From Aegilops tauschii subsp. strangulata (lineage: Eukaryota > Streptophyta > Magnoliopsida > Poales > Poaceae), in NCBI RefSeq assembly GCF_002575655.3, contig NC_053035.3:505702601-505766600 (forward strand): 64,000 nucleotides of DNA. The letters run 5' to 3'. Numbering within the stretch: the first letter of the stretch is position 1; each line of letters starts with the position of its first letter. Both the position numbers and the translations under genes were made by a program. Positions 10,161 through 22,117 of the stretch are shown here, in pieces. The notes below the pieces were generated by a model. It saw only the letters and a list, made by a program, of their open reading frames with translations. It was not told the DNA's origin and did no database searches.

Positions 10161-12050
10161 GTGTTTAAAACTTCATCGTGAAATATGTTTCGATGCGAGC
10201 TGTAAAATAAATCATGTATTTTTGTAGTGAATAATACATGTGCTACAAATACATGGTTTTGTTATTTCTTTCTGCAAGTAGCTGGCATAGAAAAAGAAAT
10301 AGCTGATGTGCACGTTTTAAGATACACTGCTGTTGATGGCTAGTATATCCTTTTTCCTAGACAATTATAATTTTATATAAAAGGAGTTTTCTCTGTCTCT
10401 CTCTCTCATTGGAACATGGCATTGACCGGCCAGTGGGCATAGGCCAGCTGATTCAACGTGATAGTATTTAATTTTGAACATGGTTTGGACCGACGTGATG
10501 GATGTAACGGCCAGCCCAGCGTGTGGACGGTGTGCGGTATTAATTAGTATAGATAGAGATGGTAATAGCGATTTGGTGCGACCATTAAGCGAAGGCGGTG
10601 GGTGGATGGATATGCACACGAGCGGTGTCATCTCAATAGCTCATCGATCGATCGTTCGTTCGTTATCTGAAGAAGAAGGAGAAAAGGTCATCTCATATAT
10701 GTTTTTTTCTATCTAGCTAGCTAATTCAAGTACTAGCAATTAACCGGTAACAAACCTGGCTACTGCTAGCTAGCTCACCATAATTTCACCGACCATGGCA
10801 TGCAATTTAGTCTGTTTTCTTGTTTCGTTCTGCCTTTCCTTTCAGGTTGGCCGAGTTACAAAGTTACTCAAGTCAAGGTCTCTCCCTTAACCCACACGTC
10901 CACGCCCACCTGCTATTGGGTACGTACGAGCCACCTAGCTAGTTGGGTTGACCCACTCCATCTATTCTCTTTCTCCTACACCTTAATTAATTAGTATATA
11001 AACTTGCTGATGCGCCAATTTAACTTTACTAGATGACACCCCGCATGTTGCTGTGAGGATATGTTTCTATATATTTCAGTGAGATTTGGTTGTATGAAAA
11101 AACATATAATTTGTAAAAATGTTTATTTAAGATAAATGACAAATATAATGAAATTCTCATGCATGTTTGAATGTTAAGATGCGCTTTCTTCTATGCACGC
11201 ATGGTTGCACGCTGAGGTGTCATGTTGCATATTGAAAGAAAAATATATTGGTACGGTCTAACTATTCAGATATAGAAGATTCTACCGCATGACACATGTG
11301 GTTAGCAAACTACAAATTCACATAGGTATAGAAGATACTACTTTTTAAGCCCTTTCGCAAATTTGTGGCAGTGTGTACATTTCGCTGGCATCTGCTACCG
11401 TGGAAGGTTGTTATGTGATTTTTTCCATTTAGCATATGAATGTCATACTAACTCGGAACCAACGTTAGTTGTGTGTGTTATCTCTTCTCGTATATGCCTT
11501 CGTACCACTCAAAAAAGCTCAACTTGCAACCAACCAGAACTCGCTTATGCGCAAAAAAAAACTCACTTGGCACGGGCCTTTCAATGGTTTGGTCAAAATA
11601 GATCAACTCTCGCGCTCCAGGCTTCGATCGGCATTTCGAACTCCAACCTCTTCAAGAAATTCAAAATCTTCGCATGCCTCAAGCCTCACTCATATTGTAT
11701 GACATTGTTGCTTGCTAGCTAGATTCATATTGTGAGCTAGAGCTAGTTGTGCATCGGGCGGGAATCGTGCCAGAGCCTTGTGGGTACAGAGGATACGCTA
11801 GCCGAGCTGGTTTATGCTTCCGGGTTGGCGTGCCAAATCGGCTTCATAGGTTGGCCTATTTCATCGTTATAATCAAGGAATTTGATAAATATGGAAAGCC
11901 TAGACACCCATGCTACAAACTTTGGGATAAGATGCGGTGTTAAATTTCAAGTATGCTACATTATGTCACAAATTCTCGAAATAGAGGGTGGAATAATGGA
12001 ATCTGCTCTTCTCTTTTTTTATGAACAAAACCACTAGCCAAACAACTACA

Positions 12051-12241
12051 CCCTCCATTTCACAATGCGCCACGCCACGCATATGTATAATTTTTTGGAA
12101 AGTCAAACTTCATCGCCATTAACCAATATTAATATCATTAGATACATTGTGAGACATACTTTATATTGTTTGTTTGTTGATTTTTTATGTAAACTTGAAA
12201 AAAAAAAGAATATAGACTGTTGTATGATGTGAAACGGAGGG
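12051..12241. mobile_element. Stowaway-type MITE
   Basis: The terminal inverted repeats are CCCTCCATTTCACA at 12051 and TGTGAAACGGAGGG ending at 12241. They enclose about 190 bp of AT-rich sequence without coding capacity. CTCCCTCC-type ends are those of mariner-related Stowaway elements. The flanking TA duplication is not clean. Confidence 0.65.
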
Positions 12242-12644
12242 ATTATTGTGGTCGGCAGCCAACTCCGGGGGGTGAGGCTGAGGCTGACGGCTGCCCGTGC
12301 CCGTGTGGCACTCCCTAAGTTAACGGTCGGCTGGTGGGTCGTTCCAACCTACTTTGTTACACGTGCGTGCATCCACTTCTCTACGCGTCTCCTCCCATGC
12401 CTACGTACTACTACGACTACCCTTTTGACCAAGCTTAACTTTGATATTTCTTTCTGGTAGCTTTTGACTAGCTAAGCTACTTGATTAAGCAGTAACACTG
12501 CTGGCGATGGCCATGATGCATGCGTGTCAATCGATCTCTTCCGTGCCATGGCAAAAAAGGGGGACACGACGGGGCATCACTTAGTCCATACGTACATGGT
12601 CTAGTTTGCGTACGGACTCTGGGGTTTATTCAACCTCATTGTAC

Positions 12645-12850
12645 TGTACTTTAGGTCAAAATTTGATCATAAATTTTGAATAGTCGAAAATAAGTTATAT
12701 GCCACAGAATAATACTATTGGAAACCTCTTTTGAATATGAATCTACCAATATAATTTTCATGTCGCATATAACCTGCTAATTAAATTTTTGATCAAAGTT
12801 TGAACCAAAATACGACGGTATATGGTGTAGTCAAATTTGGACCTAATAGA
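12645..12850. mobile_element. Short DNA-transposon (MITE-like) copy of the TTTGACCA/GTCAAA family
   Basis: The phrases GGTCAAAATTTGATCATAAA, TTTGAATATGAATCTACCAA and TTTGATCAAAGTTTGA form an imperfect palindrome typical of a common grass MITE. Related copies lie at 14385-14560 and, truncated, near 17590-17670. No coding. Confidence 0.45.
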
Positions 12851-13264
12851 TTCACACAAAACCTTGAGAACTCCTTATTAATGGTACATCAAATTTGGTT
12901 CGGTTCCATTTAACTACAGAAAGGTCTGAATCCCCACGCAAAAAAAAAGGTCTGAATCGGGACATGTGGCACGTCACATTCCGCAGGGGCAAGCCCAAAC
13001 CGCTGGATGTTTTGCAAAAAATTCCCTGGGTAGTGGATTAATTGCACGAATGGTCCTCAGGTCGATGTACAATTTAAGACATGGAGCCTTCTTATCACGT
13101 ATTCTCACACATGACTCGCAAACCCTCCCCAAACCCTTGTCGCCTCCTTGTCTCCCACTTTGTACTCTCCGAAAGCAGCTGTGGGGGGACACTGGTTTGG
13201 AATGGAGGGGCCCTCGATGATAGCTCTTATATACATTAGGTGTTGAATTGCATGAAATCAGATA

Positions 13265-13800
13265 GTTTCAGAAAAAATAAACCCTAGCCACCAACCCTTC
13301 TCTTTCCCCTCTTGCTGCTGCCAGAGTGCGGCGGCGGCGGCGGTAGAGAGGTCTTCAAACCTAGATCTAGCGTGCACTCGCGTGGACCGCTTGGTCAAGG
13401 CTTGCTTTAGGTGGTCTTTGTGTCTTGGTTGGGGCAACAAAGCGGCGGTGTTGTCCCAGTGTAGGAATAATGTCCTTCTTCTATTCATGTTCCCTCGGTT
13501 AGCTTAGCGCTGACGGAGGGTGTGTGGAGGCCAGTCTCTTGTGGATCTTCTTGGATACGGTTCGTTTTGTTATTCGATGGATCCATCCGGATTTGGCAGG
13601 CACTCATGATCTTTGGGGGATTTGTAGACCCTTTTTCGGTGTTATCTTCTCTGGATGGTGATTTGCATAGCATGATCACGGCCAAGGGCGTCTTCTGTCA
13701 ACATGAATGACTTCTTGACCACTGCATCTACAAGCTCCTAGTTTTAACCAAATTTGCTCCGTTGAGACGGAGACCCGGAGGTAGCAACAAGCTTTGCTCA
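13265..13800 (+). mobile_element. Degenerate non-LTR retroposon-like sequence
   Basis: This is a GC-moderate stretch with phrases characteristic of grass retroposons (GCTCCTAGTTTTAACCAAA, GGCACTCATGATCTTTGGGG, GTTGAGACGGAGACCCGG). No long frame survives. Orientation is inferred from similarity to other retroposon tails in this window. Confidence 0.35.
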
Positions 13801-14384
13801 CGGCCACGCCGCCAATGGATGCAGGAAGAAAGCTTCAACACCAACCCCACCCCCACCCCCCAAAGATTTGGATGTATTTTCCTTTTTTATAAGGGTAAAA
13901 TAAGGTCATGATACTTAATATATGTCTTCGGCGTTTTTGCAAAAAATTAATGTTGAAATAACATGGCTCATGACTCCTTGAGGTGTACGACGTTATACCA
14001 CTGTGTTCCTCGCCATAACCCAAATCTAGAGAGGAGACCCATCAATGATCATTGTCCTGGCTAATAGTACAGTCATCTGCTGGTTATAGGATGTTATCAT
14101 GTCATCTATTATTACTAATCTAAGAGCCAACATGTGTAGTAGTTAGGTACAAATAAGTACTACTTTATTAACACATGACCCACCTCACACTCTCACAAAG
14201 TTTGTTGGAGCCCGTACTATAACTAGCTCTTAATCTATGGGCCACTTTTCATCTGTTCTCTCTTTTTCAACTCAAAAGATAGTAATATTTAAATCTTTAT
14301 AGCCCACTTACATCATGTTATTATACTTGCGCTTAGAGTCGGAAGATCTCGATCAGTTTGAGTTTATTAGACCTTGTCGCATTT

Positions 14385-14560
14385 TGTGTCAAACTTTGAC
14401 CATAATTTTAACTAATAAAATCTATTATGTTTTATGTAGTCAAAATAGTATCATTAAACTTCTTTGGAATATGCGGTTTAAATGTTGTGATATGTAATAA
14501 CTTACATATTGCTAGTTAAGCTTACGGTCAAATTTGACCCAAAATACAAAGGGGGACTTG
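14385..14560. mobile_element. MITE of the same GTCAAA family as 12645-12850
   Basis: Contains GTCAAACTTTGACCATAATT, a central TAGTCAAAATAGTATCATTA and a distal ACGGTCAAATTTGACCC, forming an imperfect inverted repeat. No coding. Confidence 0.5.
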
Positions 14561-15604
14561 TAAAGCCGAACGAAGGAAATACTGTAGTATTTAATAAAAA
14601 TATTGACAGCTCACGTGGATGCACGTGATATAAGTCAGCCCGGGAGAAAGAGTGCTAGCTGAAAGAAAACGCCGTCGTTCTAACCACCAGCCTTCAACTT
14701 GTGTGTAAAGGAACTAACGGTGCCACGGCCTTTATGTTTCAATTAATTTGAGATGACATATTACTACAAGAAAATAAAATTAAGAGATGCCATCACATCT
14801 CACACGTTGTATGGTTATTAAATTACCGACACGGCACATATCCATTCACGGTGCAAGGGATAGGACCAGACGAGGAAAGCAAGAAAAGGAAGAAATAGAT
14901 GGTTGGGTTGGTTGCCAGTTGCCACGTGGGGGTGAATGTCCGTGTGATCCTGTAAGAAAAATAGTAGAAAACGGACAAGTGATCGCTCATGACACCGCCA
15001 CATTTGAATTTGATCGCATCAAAGGGGGTCGGGCAAGCTAGTTGTCGGCCTGTCTAAATTTAGTACACAACTCATGGTGTCATGGAGCAGTAGTATTACT
15101 ATTTGTTTGTTTTTTTGAGAAAATAAAAGATCAGATTCTGGAGGGGAAAAAAGGAGGCCTGACCCGTGAGACAGCGAGAGAAACACATGGACTGTAATGA
15201 ATGAACAAATAGCGTTGAGAAACACCATCCCATTAGTATTATTTTCTGTTTGTAGAGAAGAAAAGCTAGTCCATGTATGTGTGGAGAGCAACGCATGTGA
15301 GCAACAGTTTATATGTCACACATGGGCAACAACAAAGAAACAAACAACGCGGCAAGCGTTGTAAAAGCAATCTTAAATTTGACAAAAACAACAAAGAAAG
15401 AAAGAGTTGTGAATAAAATAAATACACCTCGCCTGATATTGAGAAGAGAGAAAGATATACTAAAGACATGGTCAATGGGGCTATCATGTAATAATAAATA
15501 AATAAACCTTTGAAAGGGGAATCTAAACCTAGAATGCGTCCATATTTGTTGGTTTGTCTGTATCATATTTTGGCAATGGGAAAAAATCACTCTGATTATT
15601 GTGA

Positions 15605-16075
15605 CTTCATTTTTTTGGGTGGAAAAAATATCTTGTATTACTCAAAAGTTAAGGATTACAATCATGGTGTCTAAAGATGTCTAAGACATCCTCTGGCTCC
15701 GAACCAAGCCATACAACAGTTCGGGTTCTGACAGCGTCTAATGCGAGTAATACAAGCACCATGCTCCTTCATGCCTTCTTTTATATCTCGATTAAGAAAG
15801 GCATATCTCGGTTTGTTTCTAACCTCGCTCTTCAACATCACGACGGCCTCCGAACAATCACAGTCAATGTTAATATGAAGGTTACTCCACTTCAAAGGCA
15901 AGAGACAATCCTTCTCTGAGAGCAAAAAAAACTTCAGCTTCAAGTGCATCAACGCAAGAAAACAACTGCCGACATGAATTGAAAATTACTCTGCCCAAGT
16001 GATCCCTCAAAACCATGCCAGCTCCCACAGAACCATCAAGAAAGGCTCCATCTGTATTACGTTTGACCGTCCCTG
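15605..16075 (-). pseudogene. LINE 3' end with RNase H-like domain remnant
   Basis: On the minus strand, broken frames from about 16070 to 15670 give the RNase H fold seen at the C-terminus of many plant LINE polyproteins: a DGAF.DGSVGAGMVLRDH.G-like beta hairpin, then LKWSNLHINIDCDCSEAVVM and CITRIRRCQN. The plus strand shows the poly-T complement of the tail near 15610. Stops and frameshifts are frequent. The element is 5'-truncated, with no reverse transcriptase in place. Confidence 0.65.
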
Positions 16076-16147
16076 AAATATACTAATATACTAGAAGAGG
16101 AATATTTAGAGTCAAAAAACGTCTTACATTATGGGACGGAGGGAGTG
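16068..16147. mobile_element. Truncated Stowaway MITE end
   Basis: The sequence ends AAAACGTCTTACATTATGGG then ACGGAGGGAGT, the classic Stowaway terminal repeat. The opposite end is replaced by the neighbouring LINE remnant. Confidence 0.6.
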
Positions 16148-16283
16148 CATACCATTGTATATATCCATAAGAGGTGAGGATCTACTAGAGGAAGGAGGGT
16201 GACAGAATAAATGTCGCAGTATAGCCACACTTATTGGCTGGCTGAATTTGGTTGGGATCATCTAACTAACTGCATGTGATGCA

Positions 16284-17226
16284 GAGAGTGTTGGGAATCG
16301 TAGCATAATTTTAAAATTTTCCTACGTTCATCAAGATGCATCTATGGAGTATACTAGCAACGAGGGGAAGGGAGTGCATCTACATACCCTTGTAGATCGC
16401 GAGCGGAAGCGTTCCAATGAACGTGGATGACGGAGTCGTACTCGCCGTGATCCAAATCACCGATGACCGAGTGCCGAACGGACGGCACCTCCGCGTTCAA
16501 CACACGTATGGTGCAGCGACGTCTCCTCCTTCTTGATCCAGCAAGGGGGAAGGAGAGGTTGATGGAGATCCAACAGCACGACGGCATGGTGGTGGATGTA
16601 GCGGTTCTCCGGCAGGGCTTCGCCGAGCTTCTGCGCGAGAGAGAGAGGTGTTGCAGGGGAGGAGGGAGGCGCCCAAGGCTGTAGGTTGCTGCCCTCCCTC
16701 CCCCCCCCTTTATATAGGCCCCCTGGGGGGGCGCCGGCCCTAGAGATGAGATCTCATGGGGGGGGGGGGGGGCGGCCACAAGGGGGGGAAGGGGTTGCCT
16801 TGCCCCCCAAGGCAAGGGGGAACTCCCCCCCCCCCTAGGGTTCCCAACCCTAGGCGCATGGGGGGAGGCCCAAGGGGGGCGCCCCAGCCCACTAAGGCCC
16901 AAGGGGGGCGCCCCAGCAAACGAAACTACACGATCTTTTATGCTATGCTTAGGATTGGGTCTTGTCCATCACATCATTCTCCTAATGATGTGATCCCGTT
17001 ATCAATGACATCCAATGTCCATAGTCAGGAAACCATGACTATCTGTTGATCAACGAGCTAGTCAACTAGAGGCTTACTAGGGACACGTTGTGGTCTATGT
17101 ATTCACACATGTATTACGATTTCCGGACAATACAATTATAGCATGAATAATAGACTATTATCATGAACAAAGAAATATAATAATAACCATTTATTATTGC
17201 CTCTAGGGCATATTTCCAACAGAGAG
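16284..17226 (-). mobile_element. Solo LTR of a BARE/WIS/Angela-type copia element with 5-bp target duplication
   Basis: The LTR spans 16289-17221 (933 bp). On the minus strand it begins TGTTGGAAATATGCCCTAGA and ends CCCAACA. It is flanked by GAGAG at 16284-16288 and 17222-17226, a perfect 5-bp target duplication, and neither side has a primer-binding site or polypurine tract. It is therefore a solo LTR left by recombination between two LTRs. It is shorter than typical 1.7-kb family members and contains G/C homopolymer runs near 16695-16880. ORFs inside are not genes. Confidence 0.92.
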
Positions 17227-17579
17227 AAAGGTTGAGGCGCCGATAATTTGCATAGTCCAAGTTTGCTTGCTTTGCTTGGAGTAAAAGAATTTGTCAAGGG
17301 ATGAAATAAGGGAAAGCTATCTATCATGCTTCGGGAAAGAAAATTAAGAAATAATTTTTTTATTTTTGTTGTTTGGTGATAATTAATTCCGTTGCACCAT
17401 GGGGATCTGTGAATTCGGTGATGCATTAATCCTAGCAATGAATGGATGGATGGAAGGATTCGGTGATGGATATCCATGGATGGATGCATTAATCCTAGCA
17501 ATGAAGGAATGATGGAAGGATTCAGTGATGGATATCCATGGTAGATTGGATATGGGGGCGATACACATGGATATGACAA

Positions 17580-17930
17580 AGAAATAATATCATTGCAAAC
17601 TTATTTTGAATATGAATCTAAGAATATAAATCTTGTGGCATATGAGGAATCTATATTTTTGCTAGTCAAATATAAATATGAGAAGGACCAATAAATCAAG
17701 ACGAAGGAGGTACACAGTAGTAACACTTGGAGATAATTACACCCATGGTAAAACAACTTGCAAGGTGGCCGGTTATGGATTCATACAATATCTTGAAAAC
17801 CCCAATGGTACATCAACTTTTGTTCGATTTCATTCGACTACAAAACGGTCTGAATTGTAAGTTTGTTCAGTTAGAAAAGATCGAAGCCATATGAAGCAAA
17901 TAAAACAAGGTAGTCTCAACGCAAGGAGCT
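17580..17930. other. Non-coding stretch resembling 12690-12960
   Basis: TTTTGAATATGAATCTA.(A/C)AATATAA recurs from 12730. GGTACATCAA.TTT.GTTCG.TT.CATT..ACTACA.AA.GGTCTGAAT recurs from 12880. This is another shared block of the duplicated region or a shared small element. No coding. Confidence 0.5.
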
Positions 17931-18814
17931 TAGAGGGTCACTTGTAAAAATAAAACCGTTCTCACAGCAGTCCACTAGTAGAAAACAGGGCTTTGGTTCG
18001 GCCAGAAAAGAGCATTAATCCCAGTTGCATTATGAACCGGGACTAATGTGAGCATTAGTCCCGGTTCGAGCGGCTAGGGCACCGTACAGGCATTAGTCCC
18101 GGTTCAAATGGGACCTTTAGTCCCTGTTGGTGCCACGAACCGGGACTAAAGGGTGCGATGCCCATTAGTACCGGTTCGTGGCACCAATCGGTACTAAAGG
18201 TTAGACCTTTAGTCCCGGTTCGAGCCACCAACCGGTACTAATGGGGTTTGAGGCATTAGTACCGGTTCGTGGCACGAACCGGTAAAGGTCCCATTTTCAA
18301 ACTCTACACCACCCCCCCCCCCCCCGGGAAGATACAATAAATTAAGATTAAGTGGTAGGAATCAACGAGCTGGATTACTTTCTTTATAATATATATAGCA
18401 GAATGAAAACTTCATTCTCGATTCTACGAGAATTTTTATGAAAGAGTTTCATTTGCTTCTCTTCCATGGAAGTTTCATTCCCCCCCCCCCCCCCCCCCCC
18501 CGTGGATCGCCTTTTCAGTTTTGTAAAAAGCAAAAGAAAATGATAAAAACTTCAAAAATTAAAATCCTTCCAGATGTAGTTATGTTACTACATGTACTAG
18601 TTAGGAAAATTTAAAAACTTAAATTTGGACATGTTTTGCAAAAAGTGTAGGGAAAATGTAAAACGGCTATAATTTTTGCATACGATGTCAGAAAAAAAAC
18701 GTATAATATATCAAAATGTTCAGCACGAAAATCCGCATCCGATTTTGACCGCCTACGGCCTGTTTGCAATTTTTAGAATCCTCAAATTCTAAAAGGAAAA
18801 AAAGTTATGCTCAA

Positions 18815-19130
18815 ATTTCAGTTTTTTTTGAATTTTTGTTAAATCTGGTCAAACTATGGTCAAACTACTTATTCAAGAAGTATTAGTGTTACTAAATAAT
18901 TATTCAAGAATATTAGTGTTACTAAATAATTATTCCAGTTTTTTTGAATTTTGGTCAAATCTGGTCAAATTATGGTCAAACAATGGTCAAACTAATTATT
19001 CAAGAAATATTAGTGTTACGAAATAATTATTTCAGTTTTTTTGAATTTTGATCAAATCTGGTCAAACTGTGGTCAAACTATGGTCAAACTACTTATTCAA
19101 GAAATATTAGTGTTACTAAATAATTATTGT
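18815..19130. repeat. Tandem repeat inside the CACTA element (about three units of 105-115 bp)
   Basis: Each unit holds TTTGAATTTTGGTCAAATCT, GGTCAAACTATGGTCAAACT and TTCAAGAAATATTAGTGTTA. Copies start near 18820, 18937 and 19030, with a partial extra piece at 18900. Non-coding. Confidence 0.75.
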
Positions 19131-19260
19131 TTTTTAGAACAATAGTTTCAAACTCAAACAGTGAAATGTGTGACTTCATGCTCAAGCTAAATTCCTGAGA
19201 TTGACATCTTACTATTGTCAGGAAAACAACAAGTGCAGACTTGGAAACGAGGGAGAATAG

Positions 19261-19322
19261 AACCAGGAAGTTAAGCGTGCTCAGGCTGGAGTAGTGAGAG
19301 GATGGGTGACCGTCCGGGAAGT
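19261..19322 (+). other. 5S rRNA-like segment (3' half with internal control region) inside the CACTA element
   Basis: The segment contains GAAGTTAAGCGTGCT and AGGATGGGTGACC, the box A and box C sequences of plant 5S rRNA genes, at their normal spacing. Compared from memory with the plant 5S consensus over 62 bp it aligns without gaps, with about 13 mismatches that avoid the two boxes. The 5' half and the 3' terminus of 5S rRNA are absent, so this is not a 5S gene. It could be a remnant of a 5S-derived SINE or a captured 5S spacer unit. Confidence 0.7.
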
Positions 19323-19629
19323 TAGATGATTTGGAATGATGAGGGGTGATTAGAGATTAGATGTTAAATTGAGTAGTGATGAGGGGTGATTAGAGATTAG
19401 AGGTTAAAATAATTCAGAAATTTGAAAAAAAAATCAAAAAAAATAAAAAAAATCATAAAATTTCCTTTAGTACCGGTTCGTGTTACCAACTGGGACTAAA
19501 GGTGGACCTTCAGGCAGCGGCCACGTGGAGGGCCTTTAGTCCCGGTTCGTGTAAGAACCGGGACTAAAGGGGGAGGCTTTAGTAACGACCCCAGAACCGG
19601 GACTAAAGGCCCTTTTTCTACTAGTGGTC

Positions 19630-20130
19630 CTTGTCCTGTAGGGCGTTTTGGAGGCCAAGCTCCATTGAGGCCTTATTTTTGAACTTTCAAACTTACAATT
19701 TTGCAATTTAAACAAAAATCTAAAAACAAATATACACATATACAAGGATGTAATGTTTAGGTGTGTAAAATTTCATGATAAAATATCATGAATTGCAAGT
19801 TGCACAAAAAATAAACATAATCATGGACTTTGAGTATGAACTATACATGTGCCGAAAAGTCACAAATTTTTTGTAACTCATATTTTAACGTATTTCAGCA
19901 TGAAAATTTGCACGCGTGTACACTATGTCTGTATCCGTCTATTTTCAAAAAAAATATGAATCATAAAAGTATGAATTTAAAAATTCTAAAATTAAGGCCT
20001 CTATAGCAGAGTTGACTAAGTAAGTGTTTGTGCCTTTGTGGAACTGGCCCAAGATGGAATTGTTATACTTGATTACAAGCTTCCATAACCAACTCCACTC
20101 CAAGAAATATATACTTGGCGCCCATACACC
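19630..20130. other. Non-coding spacer
   Basis: AT-rich sequence with no recognisable gene or terminal repeat, apart from GAGGCCT...AGGCCTC at the edges (19669 and 19992), which could be ends of an old small element. Confidence 0.35.
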
Positions 20131-21424
20131 TGTGTGTAGGTGCTACCGTCGACAGTTGATGCACGTAGGCACTTCCATTTGCTAGTAGCTAGGTAGCTGC
20201 TTCATTCAACACACGATGAGATCGATGGATGGAAAAGTTATATTAAGGTTGGGACACTTATTTTGAGAGAGAGGGGGTATGTAATAGTGTGTGGATGTGA
20301 TGTGCGGCGTCAGAAAATGACGATAATAGCAATTTGGTGGTGATATAACAGAAAAGGATTGACAGATAGCAACACGTATACACACGAGAGCTAGCGGTGT
20401 CAACCGATGCATGGTTCATCATCGTTCGTTATCTGAAGAGGAAGATGTGTAGGTAGGTGGCATTAGTAGCTAGATAGATGGATCCATCATACATATGGAT
20501 ATGGTCGGTCGGCTTCCACTGAGTCACAATTTATAATGTTTCACTAAGTTTGAAAAAAGACAACATCAATTACTACAATACAAAATTGGTATAACTAAAT
20601 ACACAATAAAAAAATAATTTTATCTTACATACATTTAGTATTGTTGTCATTGAGAGTTTTGTCTACGGACTTGTTTAAGTTTTGTGCTACTTATCTTGCG
20701 ACAAAATTATAAATTCTTTTTTGGGAGACGAAGGGAGTAACTCCAAATTGCGACGGACAGGTGACCGTCCCTCTGTGTGGCCACCAATCGGCGGGTCCCC
20801 AAGGACCTAGTTAGAGGTTTTTACTATAAACACGGTGAAGATATATACAATACAAATGTCTATTTTTTGCGGGAAATATACAAACCTCTATAGAGAACAC
20901 AAAAGGAAATAAAATACGAAACCAGTCCAGAGATTTTGCAAAAAGGGTCATTGCAACTAGACTTTACACGTTTATGCATCCACTTTTGTACGCGTCTCCT
21001 CCTCCTATTCCTATGGCTACGTAATACTCTACTGACCCTACCTTTTCTCTAATTAATCAACCATTAAAACCCTAGTTAATAGATAATCTTTCCTTGTGTG
21101 GTTTGACTTTGTTTATTGTTTCTTTAGTTCTGGCTTTTGGCTGAGCACAAAGTAACCTGCACCTGCAGCAGATGTCAATCCATCTGTGTTCCGTGTCCTG
21201 ATGAAAAAGGACACGGCCTCGCTTCATCCGCACACGTCCACTTACGTACTCCAGTACTTCTGCATACGTATACGAGCTAGTTGACCGACCCGATCCATCT
21301 CATCTCCATCAATTATATATTTCCTGATGATCCCTTGATTACCCCTTAATTTGCTTTCATTTTTATCAAGCTTCCAATACTCTCTCCTTTCTCGAGAATG
21401 AGAGCCAAAGCTCTATTTTTTTTA

Positions 21425-22115
21425 GACAACCAATATTACAATGTTTTTTTTCAAGAAAACAATCAATTTATTCATCAACTCTCAAGGTAGTACAAAGAAC
21501 AACAAAAGTAAAAAATTCCAGTAATGTCCGTAGACCACAAAGCAACGAGTACAAGCACTGCAGCGAGCTGAAGATGCGCCGCCGTCATCGCCCCTCCTTC
21601 ACTGGAGGCAAATATTGTTGTAGTTGACAGTCGAAAAGTCGAAGGAAGGTAGAAATTGGACAGCCAAGTGTGTCTCTCCTCCAAGGAAATACGGTTGGGG
21701 TTCCTACCTCCCGTCAGCAGTGCCGCCGATCTGCCACGTCTCCTGTGGCCTTAGGGCCATGAGTGCGCGGTGGATTCCGGCCCTTGCAGGCGGGAGGGCT
21801 CCGTTTTTAGGCGCTTCTTCAAGTTTTGTAAGGGTTTGTGTCCTGCTCAGGAAGCCGAGACAGCGGCAGCTTCTTGAAGATGGAATAAGGTTCTCTCCGC
21901 CTAGTCTCCATCCCGGTGGTGCATCTAAGTATCGTCGGAGGGCATGTGGAGGCGTGTCTCCGGCGGATCTCGCGGGATTCGGTCTGTGGTTGTCTTTGAT
22001 GGATTTGCTCGGATCCTTCTGATCTAAACTTCTCCTCATCGGCGGTGGTTGTTGTTCTGGTGCGTTGGCCCTATGGGACCGTAGCGCGATGACTTCCTAA
22101 CGGAGATTGAGGCTG
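21425..22115. mobile_element. Retroposon-like sequence, two opposed parts
   Basis: The left part (21425-21740) carries a T tract and reads as a retroposon tail on the minus strand. The right part (21740-22115) has a GC-rich pattern like other LINE-derived pieces in Triticeae (GGAGGCGTGTCTCCGGCGGA, GGATTTGCTCGGATCC). A 132-codon frame at 21624 has no recognisable domain. Confidence 0.35.
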
Positions 22116-22117
22116 GA

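Larger units (their letters stand above)
10300..15060 (+). repeat. Segmental duplication, copy 1 (partner at about 20130-22985)
   Basis: Ordered blocks recur in the same orientation about 8-10 kb downstream: 10540-10700 with 20300-20450 (CACACGAG.GC..GGTGTCA and CGTTCGTTATCTGAAGA); 12355-12640 with 20965-21290 (GCATCCACTT.T.TACGCGTCTCCTC); 14685-15060 with 22500-22985 (GAAAACGGACAAGTGATC, ACACC.CCACATTTG). The blocks are non-coding and diverged, with different insertions in each copy. Boundaries are approximate. Confidence 0.7.
17970..19629. mobile_element. Non-autonomous CACTA element with TSD GTC
   Basis: The element spans 17973-19626 (1654 bp). Left end CACTAGTAGAAAACAGGGC and right end (reverse complement) CACTAGTAGAAAAAGGGCC form the terminal repeats. 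GTC is duplicated at 17970-17972 and 19627-19629, the 3-bp target duplication of CACTA elements. Subterminal regions (18000-18290 and 19460-19615) carry many direct and inverted copies of TTTAGTCCCGGTTCGTG-type motifs, the expected transposase-binding arrays. There is no transposase. The interior has poly-C runs (about 18310-18326 and 18479-18501), a roughly 110-bp tandem repeat and a 5S-like segment. Confidence 0.93.

Noticed and set aside
13265..13800. Host exon on the plus strand
   Set aside because: No conserved protein motif; the phrases match retroposon-type sequence, and no splice-consistent frame was found.
16354..16902. 182-codon minus-strand ORF
   Set aside because: It lies inside the solo LTR and is produced by its GC-rich, G/C-run sequence.
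19261..19322. Functional 5S rRNA gene
   Set aside because: Only about half of a 5S unit is present, with many mismatches and no terminator-flanked full-length sequence.
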